Source of the DNA: Auanema rhodensis
Lineage: Eukaryota; Nematoda; Chromadorea; Rhabditida; Rhabditidae
Direction: 5' to 3'
Assembly (NCBI GenBank): GCA_964057225.1
Contig: OZ059899.1
Coordinates: 2,976,001-3,040,000 of the forward strand
Length of the DNA stretch: 64,000 bases
Shown: piece after piece, positions 38,851 through 54,293 of the stretch
Position numbering within the stretch: the stretch's first letter is position 1
Layout of the letters: each line of letters opens with the position of its first letter
Program-made: the position numbers and the translations under genes
The notes under the pieces: model-generated
The model's input: only the letters and a program-made list of their open reading frames with translations
Database searches by the model: none
Told to the model about the DNA's origin: nothing

Positions 38851-39552
38851 TCGTTGAATAACATTGTTCATCGTCTTTGCCTTGAAAAATGGAATCTAAA
38901 AACATCTACTTTTTGCTAAATTATTTTGAAAATTTTCGAAAAAATTTTTGTCAAAATGTTTTTGGAAGCAATGTTGAGTGTACATGGAAACTCAACATAC
39001 ACTAATGCATCATTTTTCAAACGATCATAACTAATTTTTGTATTAAGCGTTTCTCAATGTAATATAGTGCATTCGATGCGGATTTTTAAGCTGCGTCGAT
39101 CTGTGTTATCAGATTTGCGCTAGCTTAAAAATGCACCGAGATATCAACTGATATAAGTTCACACTTATATCCTCGATTTTCACCCTGAAGAAATAATTTT
39201 TTCGTTGAATAACATTGTCCATCGTCTTTGCCTTGAAAAAAGGAATCTAAAAACATCTACTTTTTGCTAAATTATTTTGAAATTTTTCGAAAAAATTTTT
39301 GTCAAAATGTTTTTGGAAGCAATGTTGAGTGTACATGGAAACTCAACACACACTAATGCATCATTTTTCAAACGATCATAACTAATTTTTGTATTAAGCG
39401 TTTCTCAATGTAGTATAGTGCATTCGATGCGGATTTTTAAGCTGCGTCGATCTGTGTTATCAGATTTGCGCTAGCTTAAAAATGCACCGAGATATCAACT
39501 GATATAAGTTCACACTTATATCCTCGATTTTCACCCTGAAGAAATAATTTTT

Positions 39553-40956
39553 TCGTTGAATAACATTGTCCATCGTCTTTGCCTTGAAAAAAGGAATCTA
39601 AAAACATCTACTTTTTGCTAAATTATTCTGAAATTTTTCGAAAAAATTTTTGTCAAAATGTTTTTGGAAGCAATGTTGAGTGTACATGGAAACTCAACAT
39701 ACACTAATGCATCATTTTTCAAACGATCATAACTAATTTTTGTATTAAGCGTTTCTCAATGTAGTATAGTGCATTCGATGCGGATTTTTAAGCTGCGTCG
39801 ATCTGTGTTATCAGATTTGCGCTAGCTTAAAAATGCACCGAGATATCAACTGATATAAGTTCACACATATATACCCGATTTTCACCCTGAAGAATTAATT
39901 TTTTCGTTGAATAACATTGTCCATCGTTTTTGCCTTGAAAAAAGGAATCTAAAAACATCTACTTTTTGCTAAATTATTTTGAAATGTTTCGAAAAAATTT
40001 TTGTCAAAATGTTTTTGGAAGCAATGTTGAGTGTACATGGAAACTCAACATACACTAATGCATCATTTTTCAAACGATCATAACTAATTTTTGTATTAAG
40101 CGTTTCTCAATGTAGTATAGTGCATTCGATGCGGATTTTTAAGCTGCGTCGATCTGTGTAATCAGATTTGCGCTAGCTTAAAAATGCACCGAGATATCAA
40201 CTGATATAAGTTCACACTTATATCCTCGATTTTCACCCTGAAGAAATAATTTTTTCGTTGAATAACATTGTCCATCGTCTTTGCCTTGAAAAAAGGAATC
40301 TAAAAACATCTACTTTTTGCTAAATTATTCTGAAATTTTTCGAAAAAATTTTTGTCAAAATGTTTTTGGAAGCAATGTTGAGTGTACATGGAAACTCAAC
40401 ATACACTAATGCATCATTTTTCAAACGATCATAACTAATTTTTGTATTAAGCGTTTCTCAATGTAGTATAGTGCATTCGATGCGGATTTTTAAGCTGCGT
40501 CGATCTGTGTTATCAGATTTGCGCTAGCTTAAAAATGCACCGAGATATCAACTGATATAAGTTCACACATATATACCCGATTTTCACCCTGAAGAATTAA
40601 TTTTTTCGTTGAATAACATTGTCCATCGTTTTTGCCTTGAAAAAAGGAATCTAAAAACATCTACTTTTTGCTAAATTATTTTGAAATGTTTCGAAAAAAT
40701 TTTTGTCAAAATGTTTTTGGAAGCAATGTTGAGTGTACATGGAAACTCAACATACACTAATGCATCATTTTTCAAACGATCATAACTAATTTTTGTATTA
40801 AGCGTTTCTCAATGTAGTATAGTGCATTCGATGCGGATTTTTAAGCTGCGTCGATCTGTGTAATCAGATTTGCGCTAGCTTAAAAATGCACCGAGATATC
40901 AACTGATATAAGTTCACACTTATATCCTCGATTTTCACCCTGAAGAAATAATTTTT
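39553..40956 (+). repeat. Two-monomer higher-order repeat (two copies)
   Basis: Copies 39,553-40,254 and 40,255-40,956 are each 702 bp. Each consists of an attctgaaat monomer ending in catatatacc and then a cgtttttgcc/gaaatgtttcg/tgtgtaatcag monomer. The same pair opens the window at 1-702. Confidence 0.85.
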
Positions 40957-43764
40957 TCGTTGAATAACATTGTCCATCGTCTTTGCCTTGAAAAATGGAA
41001 TCTAAAAACATCTACTTTTTGCTAAATTATTTTGAAATTTTTCGAAAAAATTTTTGTCAAAATGTTTTTGGAAGCAATGTTGAGTGTACATGGAAACTCA
41101 ACATACACTAATGCATCATTTTTCAAACGATCATAACTAATTTTTGTATTAAGCGTTCCTCAATGTAGTATAGTGCATTCGATGCGGATTTTTAAGCTGC
41201 GTCGATCTGTGTTATCAGATTTGCGCTAGCTTAAAAATGCACCGAGATATCAACTGATATAAGTTCACACTTATATCCTCGATTTTCACCCTGAAGAAAT
41301 AATTTTTTCGTTGAATAACATTGTCCATCGTCTTTGCCTTGAAAAAAGGAATCTAAAAACATCTACTTTTTGCTAAATTATTTTGAAATTTTTCGAAAAA
41401 ATTTTTGTCAAAATGTTTTTGGAAGCAATGTTGAGTGTACATGGAAACTCAACATACACTAATGCATCATTTTTCAAACGATCATAACTAATTTTTGTAT
41501 TAAGCGTTTCTCAATGTAGTATAGTGCATTCGATGCGGATTTTTAAGCTGCGTCGATCTGTGTTATCAGATTTGCGCTAGCTTAAAAATGCACCGAGATA
41601 TCAACTGATATAAGTTCACACTTATATCCTCGATTTTCACCCTGAAGAAATAATTTTTTCGTTGAATAACATTGTCCATCGTCTTTGCCTTGAAAAAAGG
41701 AATCTAAAAACATCTACTTTTTGCTAAATTATTCTGAAATTTTTCGAAAAAATTTTTGTCAAAATGTTTTTGGAAGCAATGTTGAGTGTACATGGAAACT
41801 CAACATACACTAATGCATCATTTTTCAAACGATCATAACTAATTTTTGTATTAAGCGTTTCTCAATGTAGTATAGTGCATTCGATGCGGATTTTTAAGCT
41901 GCGTCGATCTGTGTTATCAGATTTGCGCTAGCTTAAAAATGCACCGAGATATCAACTGATATAAGTTCACACTTATATCCTCGATTTTCACCCTGAAGAA
42001 ATAATTTTTTCGTTGAATAACATTGTCCATCGTCTTTGCCTTGAAAAATGGAATCTAAAAACATCTACGTTTTGCTAAATTATTTTGAAATTTTTCGAAA
42101 AAATTTTTGTCAAAATGTTTTTGGAAGCAATGTTGAGTGTACATGGAAACTCAACATACACTAATGCATCATTTTTCAAACGATCATAACTAATTTTTGT
42201 ATTAAGCGTTTCTCAATGTAGTATAGTGCATTCGATGCGGATTTTTAAGCTGCGTCGATCTGTGTTATCAGATTTGCGCTAGCTTAAAAATGCACCGAGA
42301 TATCAACTGATATAAGTTCACACTTATATCCTCGATTTTCACCCTGAAGAAATAATTTTTTCGTTGAATAACATTGTCCATCGTCTTTGCCTTGAAAAAT
42401 GGAATCTAAAAACATCTACGTTTTGCTAAATTATTTTGAAATTTTTCGAAAAAATTTTTGTCAAAATGTTTTTGGAAGCAATGTTGAGTGTACATGGAAA
42501 CTCAACATACACTAATGCATCATTTTTCAAACGATCATAACTAATTTTTGTATTAAGCGTTTCTCAATGTAGTATAGTGCATTCAATGCGGATTTTTAAG
42601 CTGCGTCGATCTGTGTTATCAGATTTGCGCTAGCTTAAAAATGCACCGAGATATCAACTGATATAAGTTCACACTTATATCCTCGATTTTCACCCTGAAG
42701 AAATAATTTTTTCGTTGAATAACATTGTCCATCGTCTTTGCCTTGAAAAAAGGAATCTAAAAACATCTACTTTTTGCTAAATTATTTTGAAATTTTTCGA
42801 AAAAATTTTTGTCAAAATGTTTTTGGAAGCAATGTTGAGTGTACATGGAAACTCAACACACACTAATGCATCATTTTTCAAACGATCATAACTAATTTTT
42901 GTATTAAGCGTTTCTCAATGTAGTATAGTGCATTCGATGCGGATTTGTAAGCTGCGTCGATCTGTGTTATCAGATTTGCGCTAGCTTAAAAATGCACCGA
43001 GATATCAACTGATATAAGTTCACACTTATATCCTCGATTTTCACCCTGAAGAAATAATTTTTTCGTTGAATAACATTGTCCATCGTCTTTGCCTTGAAAA
43101 AAGGAATCTAAAAACATCTACTTTTTGCTAAATTATTCTGAAATTTTTCGAAAAAATTTTTGTCAAAATGTTTTTGGAAGCAATGTTGAGTGTACATGGA
43201 AACTCAACATACACTAATGCATCATTTTTCAAACGATCATAACTAATTTTTGTATTAAGCGTTTCTCAATGTAGTATAGTGCATTCGATGCGGATTTTTA
43301 AGCTGCGTCGATCTGTGTTATCAGATTTGCGCTAGCTTAAAAATGCACCGAGATATCAACTGATATAAGTTCACACATATATACCCGATTTTCACCCTGA
43401 AGAATTAATTTTTTCGTTGAATAACATTGTCCATCGTTTTTGCCTTGAAAAAAGGAATCTAAAAACATCTACTTTTTGCTAAATTATTTTGAAATGTTTC
43501 GAAAAAATTTTTGTCAAAATGTTTTTGGAAGCAATGTTGAGTGTACATGGAAACTCAACATACACTAATGCATCATTTTTCAAACGATCATAACTAATTT
43601 TTGTAATAAGCGTTTCTCAATGTAGTATAGTGCATTCGATGCGGATTTTTAAGCTGCGTCGATCTGTGTAATCAGATTTGCGCTAGCTTAAAAATGCACC
43701 GAGATATCAACTGATATAAGTTCACACTTATATCCTCGATTTTCACCCTGAAGAAATAATTTTT

Positions 43765-45870
43765 TCGTTGAATAACATTGTCCATCGTCTTTGCCTTGAA
43801 AAATGGAATCTAATAACATCTACTTTTTGCTAAATTATTTTGAAATTTTTCGAAAAAATTTTTGTCAAAATGTTTTTGGAAGCAATGTTGAGTGTACATG
43901 GAAACTCAACATACACTAATGCATCATTTTTCAAACGATCATAACTAATTTTTGTATTAAGCGTTTCTCAATGTAGTATAGTGCATTCGATGCGGATTTT
44001 TAAGCTGCGTCGATCTGTGTTATCAGATTTGCGCTAGCTTGAAAATGCACCGAGATATCAACTGATATAAGTTCACACTTATATCCTCGATTTTCACCCT
44101 GAAGAAATAATTTTTTCGTTGAATAACATTGTCCATCGTCTTTGCCTTGAAAAAAGGAATCTAAAAACATCTACTTTTTGCTAAATTATTTTGAAATTTT
44201 TCGAAAAAATTTTTGTCAAAATGTTTTTGGAAGCAATGTTGAGTGTACATGGAAACTCAACATACACTAATGCATCATTTTTCAAACGATCATAACTAAT
44301 TTTTGTATTAAGCGTTTCTCAATGTAGTATAGTGCATTCGATGCGGATTTTTAAGCTGCGTCGATCTGTGTTATCAGATTTGCGCTAGCTTAAAAATGCA
44401 CCGAGATATCAACTGATATAAGTTCACACTTATATCCTCGATTTTCACCCTAAAGAAATAATTTTTTCGTTGAATAACATTGTCCATCGTCTTTGCCTTG
44501 AAAAAAGGAATCTAAAAACATCTACTTTTTGCTAAATTATTCTGAAATTTTTCGAAAAAATTTTTGTCAAAATGTTTTTGGAAGCAATGTTGAGTGTACA
44601 TGGAAACTCAACATACACTAATGCATCATTTTTCAAACGATCATAACTAATTTTTGTAATAAGCGTTTCTTAATGTAGTATAGTGCATTCGATGCGGATT
44701 TTTAAGCTGCGTCGATCTGTGTAATCAGATTTGCGCTAGCTTAAAAATGCACCGAGATATCAACTGATATAAGTTCACACTTATATCCTCGATTTTCACC
44801 CTGAAGAAATAATTTTTTCGTTGAATAACATTGTCCATCGTCTTTGCCTTGAAAAATGGAATCTAATAACATCTACTTTTTGCTAAATTATTTTGAAATT
44901 TTTCGAAAAAATTTTTGTCAAAATGTTTTTGGAAGCAATGTTGAGTGTACATGGAAACTCAACATACACTAATGCATCATTTTTCAAACGATCATAACTA
45001 ATTTTTGTATTAAGCGTTTCTCAATGTAGTATAGTGCATTCGATGCGGATTTTTAAGCTGCGTCGATCTGTGTTATCAGATTTGCGCTAGCTTGAAAATG
45101 CACCGAGATATCAACTGATATAAGTTCACACTTATATCCTCGATTTTCACCCTGAAGAAATAATTTTTTCGTTGAATAACATTGTCCATCGTCTTTGCCT
45201 TGAAAAAAGGAATCTAAAAACATCTACTTTTTGCTAAATTATTTTGAAATTTTTCGAAAAAATTTTTGTCAAAATGTTTTTGGAAGCAATGTTGAGTGTA
45301 CATGGAAACTCAACATACACTAATGCATCATTTTTCAAACGATCATAACTAATTTTTGTATTAAGCGTTTCTCAATGTAGTATAGTGCATTCGATGCGGA
45401 TTTTTAAGCTGCGTCGATCTGTGTTATCAGATTTGCGCTAGCTTAAAAATGCACCGAGATATCAACTGATATAAGTTCACACTTATATCCTCGATTTTCA
45501 CCCTAAAGAAATAATTTTTTCGTTGAATAACATTGTCCATCGTCTTTGCCTTGAAAAAAGGAATCTAAAAACATCTACTTTTTGCTAAATTATTCTGAAA
45601 TTTTTCGAAAAAATTTTTGTCAAAATGTTTTTGGAAGCAATGTTGAGTGTACATGGAAACTCAACATACACTAATGCATCATTTTTCAAACGATCATAAC
45701 TAATTTTTGTATTAAGCGTTTCTCAATGTAGTATAGTGCATTCGATGCGGATTTTTAAGCTGCGTCGATCTGTGTTATCAGATTTACGCTAGCTTAAAAA
45801 TGCACCGAGATATCAATTGATATAAGTTCACACATATATACCCGATTTTCACCCTGAAGAATTAATTTTT
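43765..45870 (+). repeat. Three-monomer higher-order repeat (two copies)
   Basis: Copies 43,765-44,817 and 44,818-45,870 are each 1053 bp. They share ggaatctaataac, gcttgaaaatgc and caccctaaagaa, and each is preceded by tgtgtaatcag. The variant gtaataagcg at 43,603 and 44,656 also repeats at 1053 bp. The last monomer of the second copy has gtattaagcg and atttacgctag instead, which makes it a mosaic. Confidence 0.82.
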
Positions 45871-48678
45871 TCGTTGAATAACATTGTCCATCGTTTTTGC
45901 CTTGAAAAAAGGAATCTAAAAACATCTACTTTTTGCTAAATTATTTTGAAATGTTTCGAAAAAATTTTTGTCAAAATGTTTTTGGAAGCAATGTTGAGTG
46001 TACATGGAAACTCAACATACACTAATGCATCATTTTTCAAACGATCATAACTAATTTTTGTATTAAGCGTTTCTCAATGTAGTATAGTGCATTCGATGCG
46101 GATTTTTAAGCTGCGTCGATCTGTGTTATCAGATTTGCGCTAGCTTAAAAATGCACCGAGATATCAACTGATATAAGTTCACACATATATACCCGATTTT
46201 CACCCTGAAGAATTAATTTTTTCGTTGAATAACATTGTCCATCGTTTTTGCCTTGAAAAAAGGAATCTAAAAACATCTACTTTTTGCTAAATTATTTTGA
46301 AATGTTTCGAAAAAATTTTTGTCAAAATGTTTTTGGAAGCAATGTTGAGTGTACATGGAAACTCAACATACACTAATGCATCATTTTTCAAACGATCATA
46401 ACTAATTTTTGTATTAAGCGTTTCTCAATGTAGTATAGTGCATTCGATGCGGATTTTTAAGCTGCGTCGATCTGTGTAATCAGATTTGCGCTAGCTTAAA
46501 AATGCACCGAGATATCAACTGATATAAGTTCACACTTATATCCTCGATTTTCACCCTGAAGAAATAATTTTTTCGTTGAATAACATTGTCCATCGTCTTT
46601 GCCTTGAAAAATGGAATCTAAAAACATCTACTTTTTGCTAAATTATTTTGAAATTTTTCGAAAAAATTTTTGTCAAAATGTTTTTGGAAGCAATGTTGAG
46701 TGTACATGGAAACTCAACATACACTAATGCATCATTTTTCAAACGATCATAACTAATTTTTGTATTAAGCGTTTCTCAATGTAGTATAGTGCATTCGATG
46801 CGGATTTTTAAGCTGCGTCGATCTGTGTTATCAGATTTGCGCTAGCTTAAAAATGCACCGAGATATCAACTGATATAAGTTCACACTTATATCCTCGATT
46901 TTCACCCTGAAGAAATAATTTTTTCGTTGAATAACATTGTCCATCGTCTTTGCCTTGAAAAAAGGAATCTAAAAACATCTACTTTTTGCTAAATTATTTT
47001 GAAATTTTTCGAAAAAATTTTTGTCAAAATGTTTTTGGAAGCAATGTTGAGTGTACATGGAAACTCAACATACACTAATGCATCATTTTTCAAACGATCA
47101 TAACTAATTTTTGTATTAAGCGTTTCTCAATGTAGTATAGTGCATTCGATGCGGATTTTTAAGCTGCGTCGATCTGTGTTATCAGATTTGCGCTAGCTTA
47201 AAAATGCACCGAGATATCAACTGATATAAGTTCACACTTATATCCTCGATTTTCACCCTAAAGAAATAATTTTTTCGTTGAATAACATTGTCCATCGTCT
47301 TTGCCTTGAAAAAAGGAATCTAAAAACATCTACTTTTTGCTAAATTATTCTGAAATTTTTCGAAAAAATTTTTGTCAAAATGTTTTTGGAAGCAATGTTG
47401 AGTGTACATGGAAACTCAACATACACTAATGCATCATTTTTCAAACGATCATAACTAATTTTTGTATTAAGCGTTTCTCAATGTAGTATAGTGCATTCGA
47501 TGCGGATTTTTAAGCTGCGTCGATCTGTGTTATCAGATTTACGCTAGCTTAAAAATGCACCGAGATATCAATTGATATAAGTTCACACATATATACCCGA
47601 TTTTCACCCTGAAGAATTAATTTTTTCGTTGAATAACATTGTCCATCGTTTTTGCCTTGAAAAAAGGAATCTAAAAACATCTACTTTTTGCTAAATTATT
47701 TTGAAATGTTTCGAAAAAATTTTTGTCAAAATGTTTTTGGAAGCAATGTTGAGTGTACATGGAAACTCAACATACACTAATGCATCATTTTTCAAACGAT
47801 CATAACTAATTTTTGTATTAAGCGTTTCTCAATGTAGTATAGTGCATTCGATGCGGATTTTTAAGCTGCGTCGATCTGTGTTATCAGATTTGCGCTAGCT
47901 TAAAAATGCACCGAGATATCAACTGATATAAGTTCACACTTATATCCTCGATTTTCACCCTGAAGAAATAATTTTTTCGTTGAATAACATTGTCCATCGT
48001 CTTTGCCTTGAAAAAAGGAATCTAAAAACATCTACTTTTTGCTAAATTATTCTGAAATTTTTCGAAAAAATTTTTGTCAAAATGTTTTTGGAAGCAATGT
48101 TGAGTGTACATGGAAACTCAACATACACTAATGCATCATTTTTCAAACGATCATAACTAATTTTTGTATTAAGCGTTTCTCAATGTAGTATAGTGCATTC
48201 GATGCGGATTTTTAAGCTGCGTCGATCTGTGTTATCAGATTTGCGCTAGCTTAAAAATGCACCGAGATATCAACTGATATAAGTTCACACTTATATCCTC
48301 GATTTTCACCCTGAAGAATTAATTTTTTCGTTGAATAACATTGTCCATCGTCTTTGCCTCGAAAAATGGAATCTTAAAACATCTACTTTTTGCTAAATTA
48401 TTTTGAAATTTTTCGAAAAAATTTTTGTCAAAATGTTTTTGGAAGCAATGTTGAGTGTACATGGAAACTCAACATACACTAATGCATCATTTTTCAAACG
48501 ATCATAACTAATTTTTGTATCAAGTGTTTCTCAATGTAGTATAGTGCATTCGATGCGGATTTTTAAGCTGCGTCGATCTGTGTTATCAGATTTGCGCTAG
48601 CTTAAAAATGCACCGAGATATCAACTGATATAAGTTCACACTTATATCCTCGATTTTCACCCTGAAGAAATAATTTTT
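45520..48678 (+). repeat. Long-range duplicated segment, copy 1
   Basis: Nine monomers recur in the same order 12,986 bp downstream (37 x 351 - 1). Their markers are atttacgctag with tcaattgatat, two gaaatgtttcg monomers, tgtgtaatcag, caccctaaagaa, a second atttacgctag, attctgaaat, and cctcgaaaaatgg with gaatcttaaaac and gtatcaagtg. Confidence 0.83.
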
Positions 48679-51485
48679 TCGTTGAATAACATTGTCCATC
48701 GTCTTTGCCTTGAAAAATGGAATCTAAAAACATCTACTTTTTGCTAAATTATTCTGAAATTTTTCGAAAAAATTTTTGTCAAAATGTTTTTGGAAGCAAT
48801 GTTGAGTGTACATGGAAACTCAACATACACTAATGCATCATTTTTCAAACGATCATAACTAATTTTTGTATTAAGCGTTTCTCAATGTAGTATAGTGCAT
48901 TCGATGCGGATTTTTAAGCTGCGTCGATCTGTGTAATCAGATTTGCGCTAGCTTAAAAATGCACCGAGATATCAACTGATATAAGTTCACACTTATATCC
49001 TCGATTTTCACCCTGAAGAAATAATTTTTTCGTTGAATAACATTGTCCATCGTCTTTGCCTTGAAAAATGGAATCTAAAAACATCTACTTTTTGCTAAAT
49101 TATTTTGAAATTTTTCGAAAAAATTTTTGTCAAAATGTTTTTGGAAGCAATGTTGAGTGTACATGGAAACTCAACATACACTAATGCATCATTTTTCAAA
49201 CGATCATAACTAATTTTTGTATTAAGCGTTCCTCAATGTAGTATAGTGCATTCGATGCGGATTTTTAAGCTGCGTCGATCTGTGTTATCAGATTTGCGCT
49301 AGCTTAAAAATGCACCGAGATATCAACTGATATAAGTTCACACTTATATCCTCGATTTTCACCCTGAAGAAATAATTTTTCCGTTGAATAACATTGTCCA
49401 TCGTCTTTGCCTTGAAAAATAGAATCTAAAAACATCTACTTTTTGCTAAATTATTTTGAAATTTTTCGAAAAAATTTTTGTCAAAATGTTTTTGGAAGCA
49501 ATGTTGAGTGTACATGGAAACTCAACATACACTAATGCATCATTTTTCAAACGATCATAACTAATTTTTGTATTAAGCGTTTCTCAATGTAGTATAGTGC
49601 ATTCGATGCGGATTTTTAAGCTGCGTCGATCTGTGTTATCAGATTTGCGCTAGCTTAAAAATGCACCGAGATATCAACTGATATAAGTTCACACTTATAT
49701 CCTCGATTTTCACCCTGAAGAATTAATTTTTTCGTTGAATAACATTGTCCATCGTCTTTGCCTCGAAAAATGGAATCTTAAAACATCTACTTTTTGCTAA
49801 ATTATTTTGAAATTTTTCGAAAAAATTTTTGTCAAAATGTTTTTGGAAGCAATGTTGAGTGTACATGGAAACTCAACATACACTAATGCATCATTTTTCA
49901 AACGATCATAACTAATTTTTGTATTAAGCGTTTCTCAATGTAGTATAGTGCATTCGATGCGGATTTTTAAGCTGCGTCGATCTGTGTTATCAGATTTGCG
50001 CTAGCTTAAAAATGCACCGAGATATCAACTGATATAAGTTCACACTTATATCCTCGATTTTCACCCTGAAGAAATAATTTTTTCGTTGAATAACATTGTC
50101 CATCGTCTTTGCCTTGAAAAATGGAATCTAAAAACATCTACTTTTTGCTAAATTATTCTGAAATTTTTCGAAAAAATTTTTGTCAAAATGTTTTTGGAAG
50201 CAATGTTGAGTGTACATGGAAACTCAACATACACTAATGCATCATTTTTCAAACGATCATAACTAATTTTTGTATTAAGCGTTTCTCAATGTAGTATAGT
50301 GCATTCGATGCGGATTTTTAAGCTGCGTCGATCTGTGTAATCAGATTTGCGCTAGCTTAAAAATGCACCGAGATATCAACTGATATAAGTTCACACTTAT
50401 ATCCTCGATTTTCACCCTGAAGAAATAATTTTTTCGTTGAATAACATTGTCCATCGTCTTTGCCTTGAAAAATGGAATCTAAAAACATCTACTTTTTGCT
50501 AAATTATTTTGAAATTTTTCGAAAAAATTTTTGTCAAAATGTTTTTGGAAGCAATGTTGAGTGTACATGGAAACTCAACATACACTAATGCATCATTTTT
50601 CAAACGATCATAACTAATTTTTGTATTAAGCGTTCCTCAATGTAGTATAGTGCATTCGATGCGGATTTTTAAGCTGCGTCGATCTGTGTTATCAGATTTG
50701 CGCTAGCTTAAAAATGCACCGAGATATCAACTGATATAAGTTCACACTTATATCCCCGATTTTCACCCTGAAGAAATAATTTTTCCGTTGAATAACATTG
50801 TCCATCGTCTTTGCCTTGAAAAATAGAATCTAAAAACATCTACTTTTTGCTAAATTATTTTGAAATTTTTCGAAAAAATTTTTGTCAAAATGTTTTTGGA
50901 AGCAATGTTGAGTGTACATGGAAACTCAACATACACTAATGCATCATTTTTCAAACGATCATAACTAATTTTTGTATTAAGCGTTTCTCAATGTAGTATA
51001 AAGCATTCGATGCGGATTTTTAAGCTGCGTCGATCTGTGTTATCAGATTTGCGCTAGCTTAAAAATGCACCGAGATATCAACTGATATAAGTTCACACTT
51101 ATATCCTCGATTTTCACCCTGAAGAATTAATTTTTTCGTTGAATAACATTGTCCATCGTCTTTGCCTTGAAAAATGGAATCTTAAAACATCTACTTTTTG
51201 CTAAATTATTTGAAATTTTTCGAAAAAATTTTTGTCAAAATGTTTTTGGAAGCAATGTTGAGTGTACATGGAAACTCAACATACACTAATGCATCATTTT
51301 TCAAACGATCATAACTAATTTTTGTATCAAGTGTTTCTCAATGTAGTATAGTGCATTCGATGCGGATTTTTAAGCTGCGTCGATCTGTGTTATCAGATTT
51401 GCGCTAGCTTAAAAATGCACCGAGATATCAACTGATATAAGTTCACACTTATATCCTCGATTTTCACCCTGAAGAAATAATTTTT
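48679..51485 (+). repeat. Four-monomer higher-order repeat (two copies)
   Basis: Copies 48,679-50,082 (1404 bp) and 50,083-51,485 (1403 bp, missing one T) share, in order, an attctgaaat/tgtgtaatcag monomer, a gcgttcctc monomer, a tttccgttgaat/ccttgaaaaatag monomer and a gaatcttaaaac monomer. The second copy has the private change gtataaagcattc near 51,000, which is seen again at 62,933 and 63,635. Confidence 0.84.
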
Positions 51486-52187
51486 TCGTTGAATAACATT
51501 GTCCATCGTCTTTGCCTTGAAAAAAGGAATCTAAAAACATCTACTTTTTGCTAAATTATTTTGAAATTTTTCGAAAAAATTTTTGTCAAAATGTTTTTGG
51601 AAGCAATGTTGAGTGTACATGGAAACTCAACATACACTAATGCATCATTTTTCAAACGATCATAACTAATTTTTGTATTAAGCGTTTCTCAATGTAGTAT
51701 AGTGCATTCGATGCGGATTTTTAAGCTGCGTCGATCTGTGTTATCAGATTTGCGCTAGCTTAAAAATGCACCGAGATATCAACTGATATAAGTTCACACT
51801 TATATCCTCGATTTTCACCCTGAAGAAATAATTTTTTCGTTGAATAACATTGTCCATCGTCTTTGCCTTGAAAAATGGAATCTTAAAACATCTACTTTTT
51901 GCTAAATTATTTTGAAATTTTTCGAAAAAATTTTTGTCAAAATGTTTTTGGAAGCAATGTTGAGTGTACATGGAAACTCAACATACACTAATGCATCATT
52001 TTTCAAACGATCATAACTAATTTTTGTATCAAGTGTTTCTCAATGTAGTATAGTGCATTCGATGCGGATTTTTAAGCTGCGTCGATCTGTGTTATCAGAT
52101 TTGCGCTAGCTTAAAAATGCACCGAGATATCAACTGATATAAGTTCACACTTATATCCTCGATTTTCACCCTGAAGAATTAATTTTT

Positions 52188-53591
52188 TCGTTGAATAACA
52201 TTGTCTATCGTCTTTGCCTTGAGAAATGGAATCTAAAAACATCTACTTTTTGCTAAATTATTTTGAAATTTTTCGAAAAAATTTTTGTCAAAATGTTTTT
52301 GGAAGCAATGTTGAGTGTACATGGAAACTCAACATACACTAATGCATCATTTTTCAAACGATCATAACTAATTTTTGTATTAAGCGTTTCTCAATGTAGT
52401 ATAGTGCATTCGATGCGGATTTTTAAGCTGCGTCGATCTGTGTTATCAGATTTGCGCTAGCTTAAAAATGCACCGAGATATCAACTGATATAAGTTCACA
52501 CTTATATCCTCGATTTTCACCCTGAAGAAATAATTTTTCCGTTGAATAACATTGTCCATCGTCTTTGCCTTGAAAAATAGAATCTAAAAACATCTACTTT
52601 TTGCTAAATTATTTTGAAATTTTTCGAAAAAATTTTTGTCAAAATGTTTTTGGAAGCAATGTTGAGTGTACATGGAAACTCAACATACACTAATGCATCA
52701 TTTTTCAAACGATCATAACTAATTTTTGTATTAAGCGTTTCTCAATGTAGTATAGTGCATTCGATGCGGATTTTTAAGCTGCGTCGATCTGTGTTATCAG
52801 ATTTGCGCTAGCTTAAAAATGCACCGAGATATCAACTGATATAAGTTCACACTTATATCCTCGATTTTCACCCTGAAGAATTAATTTTTTCGTTGAATAA
52901 CATTGTCCATCGTCTTTGCCTTGAAAAATGGAATCTCAAAACATCTACTTTTTGCTAAATTATTTTGAAATTTTTCGAAAAAATTTTTGTCAAAATGTTT
53001 TTGGAAGCAATGTTGAGTGTACATGGAAACTCAACATACACTAATGCATCATTTTTCAAACGATCATAACTAATTTTTGTATTAAGCGTTTCTCAATGTA
53101 GTATAGTGCATTCGATGCGGATTTTTAAGCTGCGTCGATCTGTGTTATCAGATTTGCGCTAGCTTAAAAATGCACCGAGATATCAACTGATATAAGTTCA
53201 CACTTATATCCTCGATTTTCACCCTGAAGAAATAATTTTTCCGTTGAATAACATTGTCCATCGTCTTTGCCTTGAAAAATAGAATCTAAAAACATCTACT
53301 TTTTGCTAAATTATTTTGAAATTTTTCGAAAAAATTTTTGTCAAAATGTTTTTGGAAGCAATGTTGAGTGTACATGGAAACTCAACATACACTAATGCAT
53401 CATTTTTCAAACGATCATAACTAATTTTTGTATTAAGCGTTTCTCAATGTAGTATAGTGCATTCGATGCGGATTCTTAAGCTGCGTCGATCTGTGTTATC
53501 AGATTTGCGCTAGCTTAAAAATGCACCGAGATATCAACTGATATAAGTTCACACTTATATCCTCGATTTTCACCCTGAAGAATTAATTTTT
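52188..53591 (+). repeat. Four-monomer block, first of three copies
   Basis: The markers are ttgtctatcg/ccttgagaaatgg, tttccgttgaat/ccttgaaaaatag, gaatctcaaaac, and tttccgttgaat/ccttgaaaaatag. The same four follow each other at 54,645-56,048 and 57,102-58,505, where they form part of the 7-monomer repeat. Confidence 0.83.
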
Positions 53592-54293
53592 TCGTTGAAT
53601 AACATTGTCCATCGTCTTTGCCTTGAAAAATGGAATCTTAAAACATCTACTTTTTGCTAAATTATTTTGAAATTTTTCGAAAAAATTTTTGTCAAAATGT
53701 TTTTGGAAGCAATGTTGAGTGTACATGGAAACTCAACATACACTAATGCATCATTTTTCAAACGATCATAACTAATTTTTGTATCAAGTGTTTCTCAATG
53801 TAGTATAGTGCATTCGATGCGGATTTTTAAGCTGCGTCGATCTGTGTTATCAGATTTGCGCTAGCTTAAAAATGCACCGAGATATCAACTGATATAAGTT
53901 CACACTTATATCCTCGATTTTCACCCTGAAGAAATAATTTTTTCGTTGAATAACATTGTCCATCGTCTTTGCCTTGAAAAAAGGAATCTAAAAACATCTA
54001 CTTTTTGCTAAATTATTTTGAAATTTTTCGAAAAAATTTTTGTCAAAATGTTTTTGGAAGCAATGTTGAGTGTACATGGAAACTCAACATACACTAATGC
54101 ATCATTTTTCAAACGATCATAACTAATTTTTGTATCAAGTGTTTCTCAATGTAGTATAGTGCATTCGATGCGGATTTTTAAGCTGCGTCGATCTGTGTTA
54201 TCAGATTTGCGCTAGCTTAAAAATGCACCGAGATATCAACTGATATAAGTTCACACTTATATCCTCGATTTTCACCCTGAAGAAATAATTTTT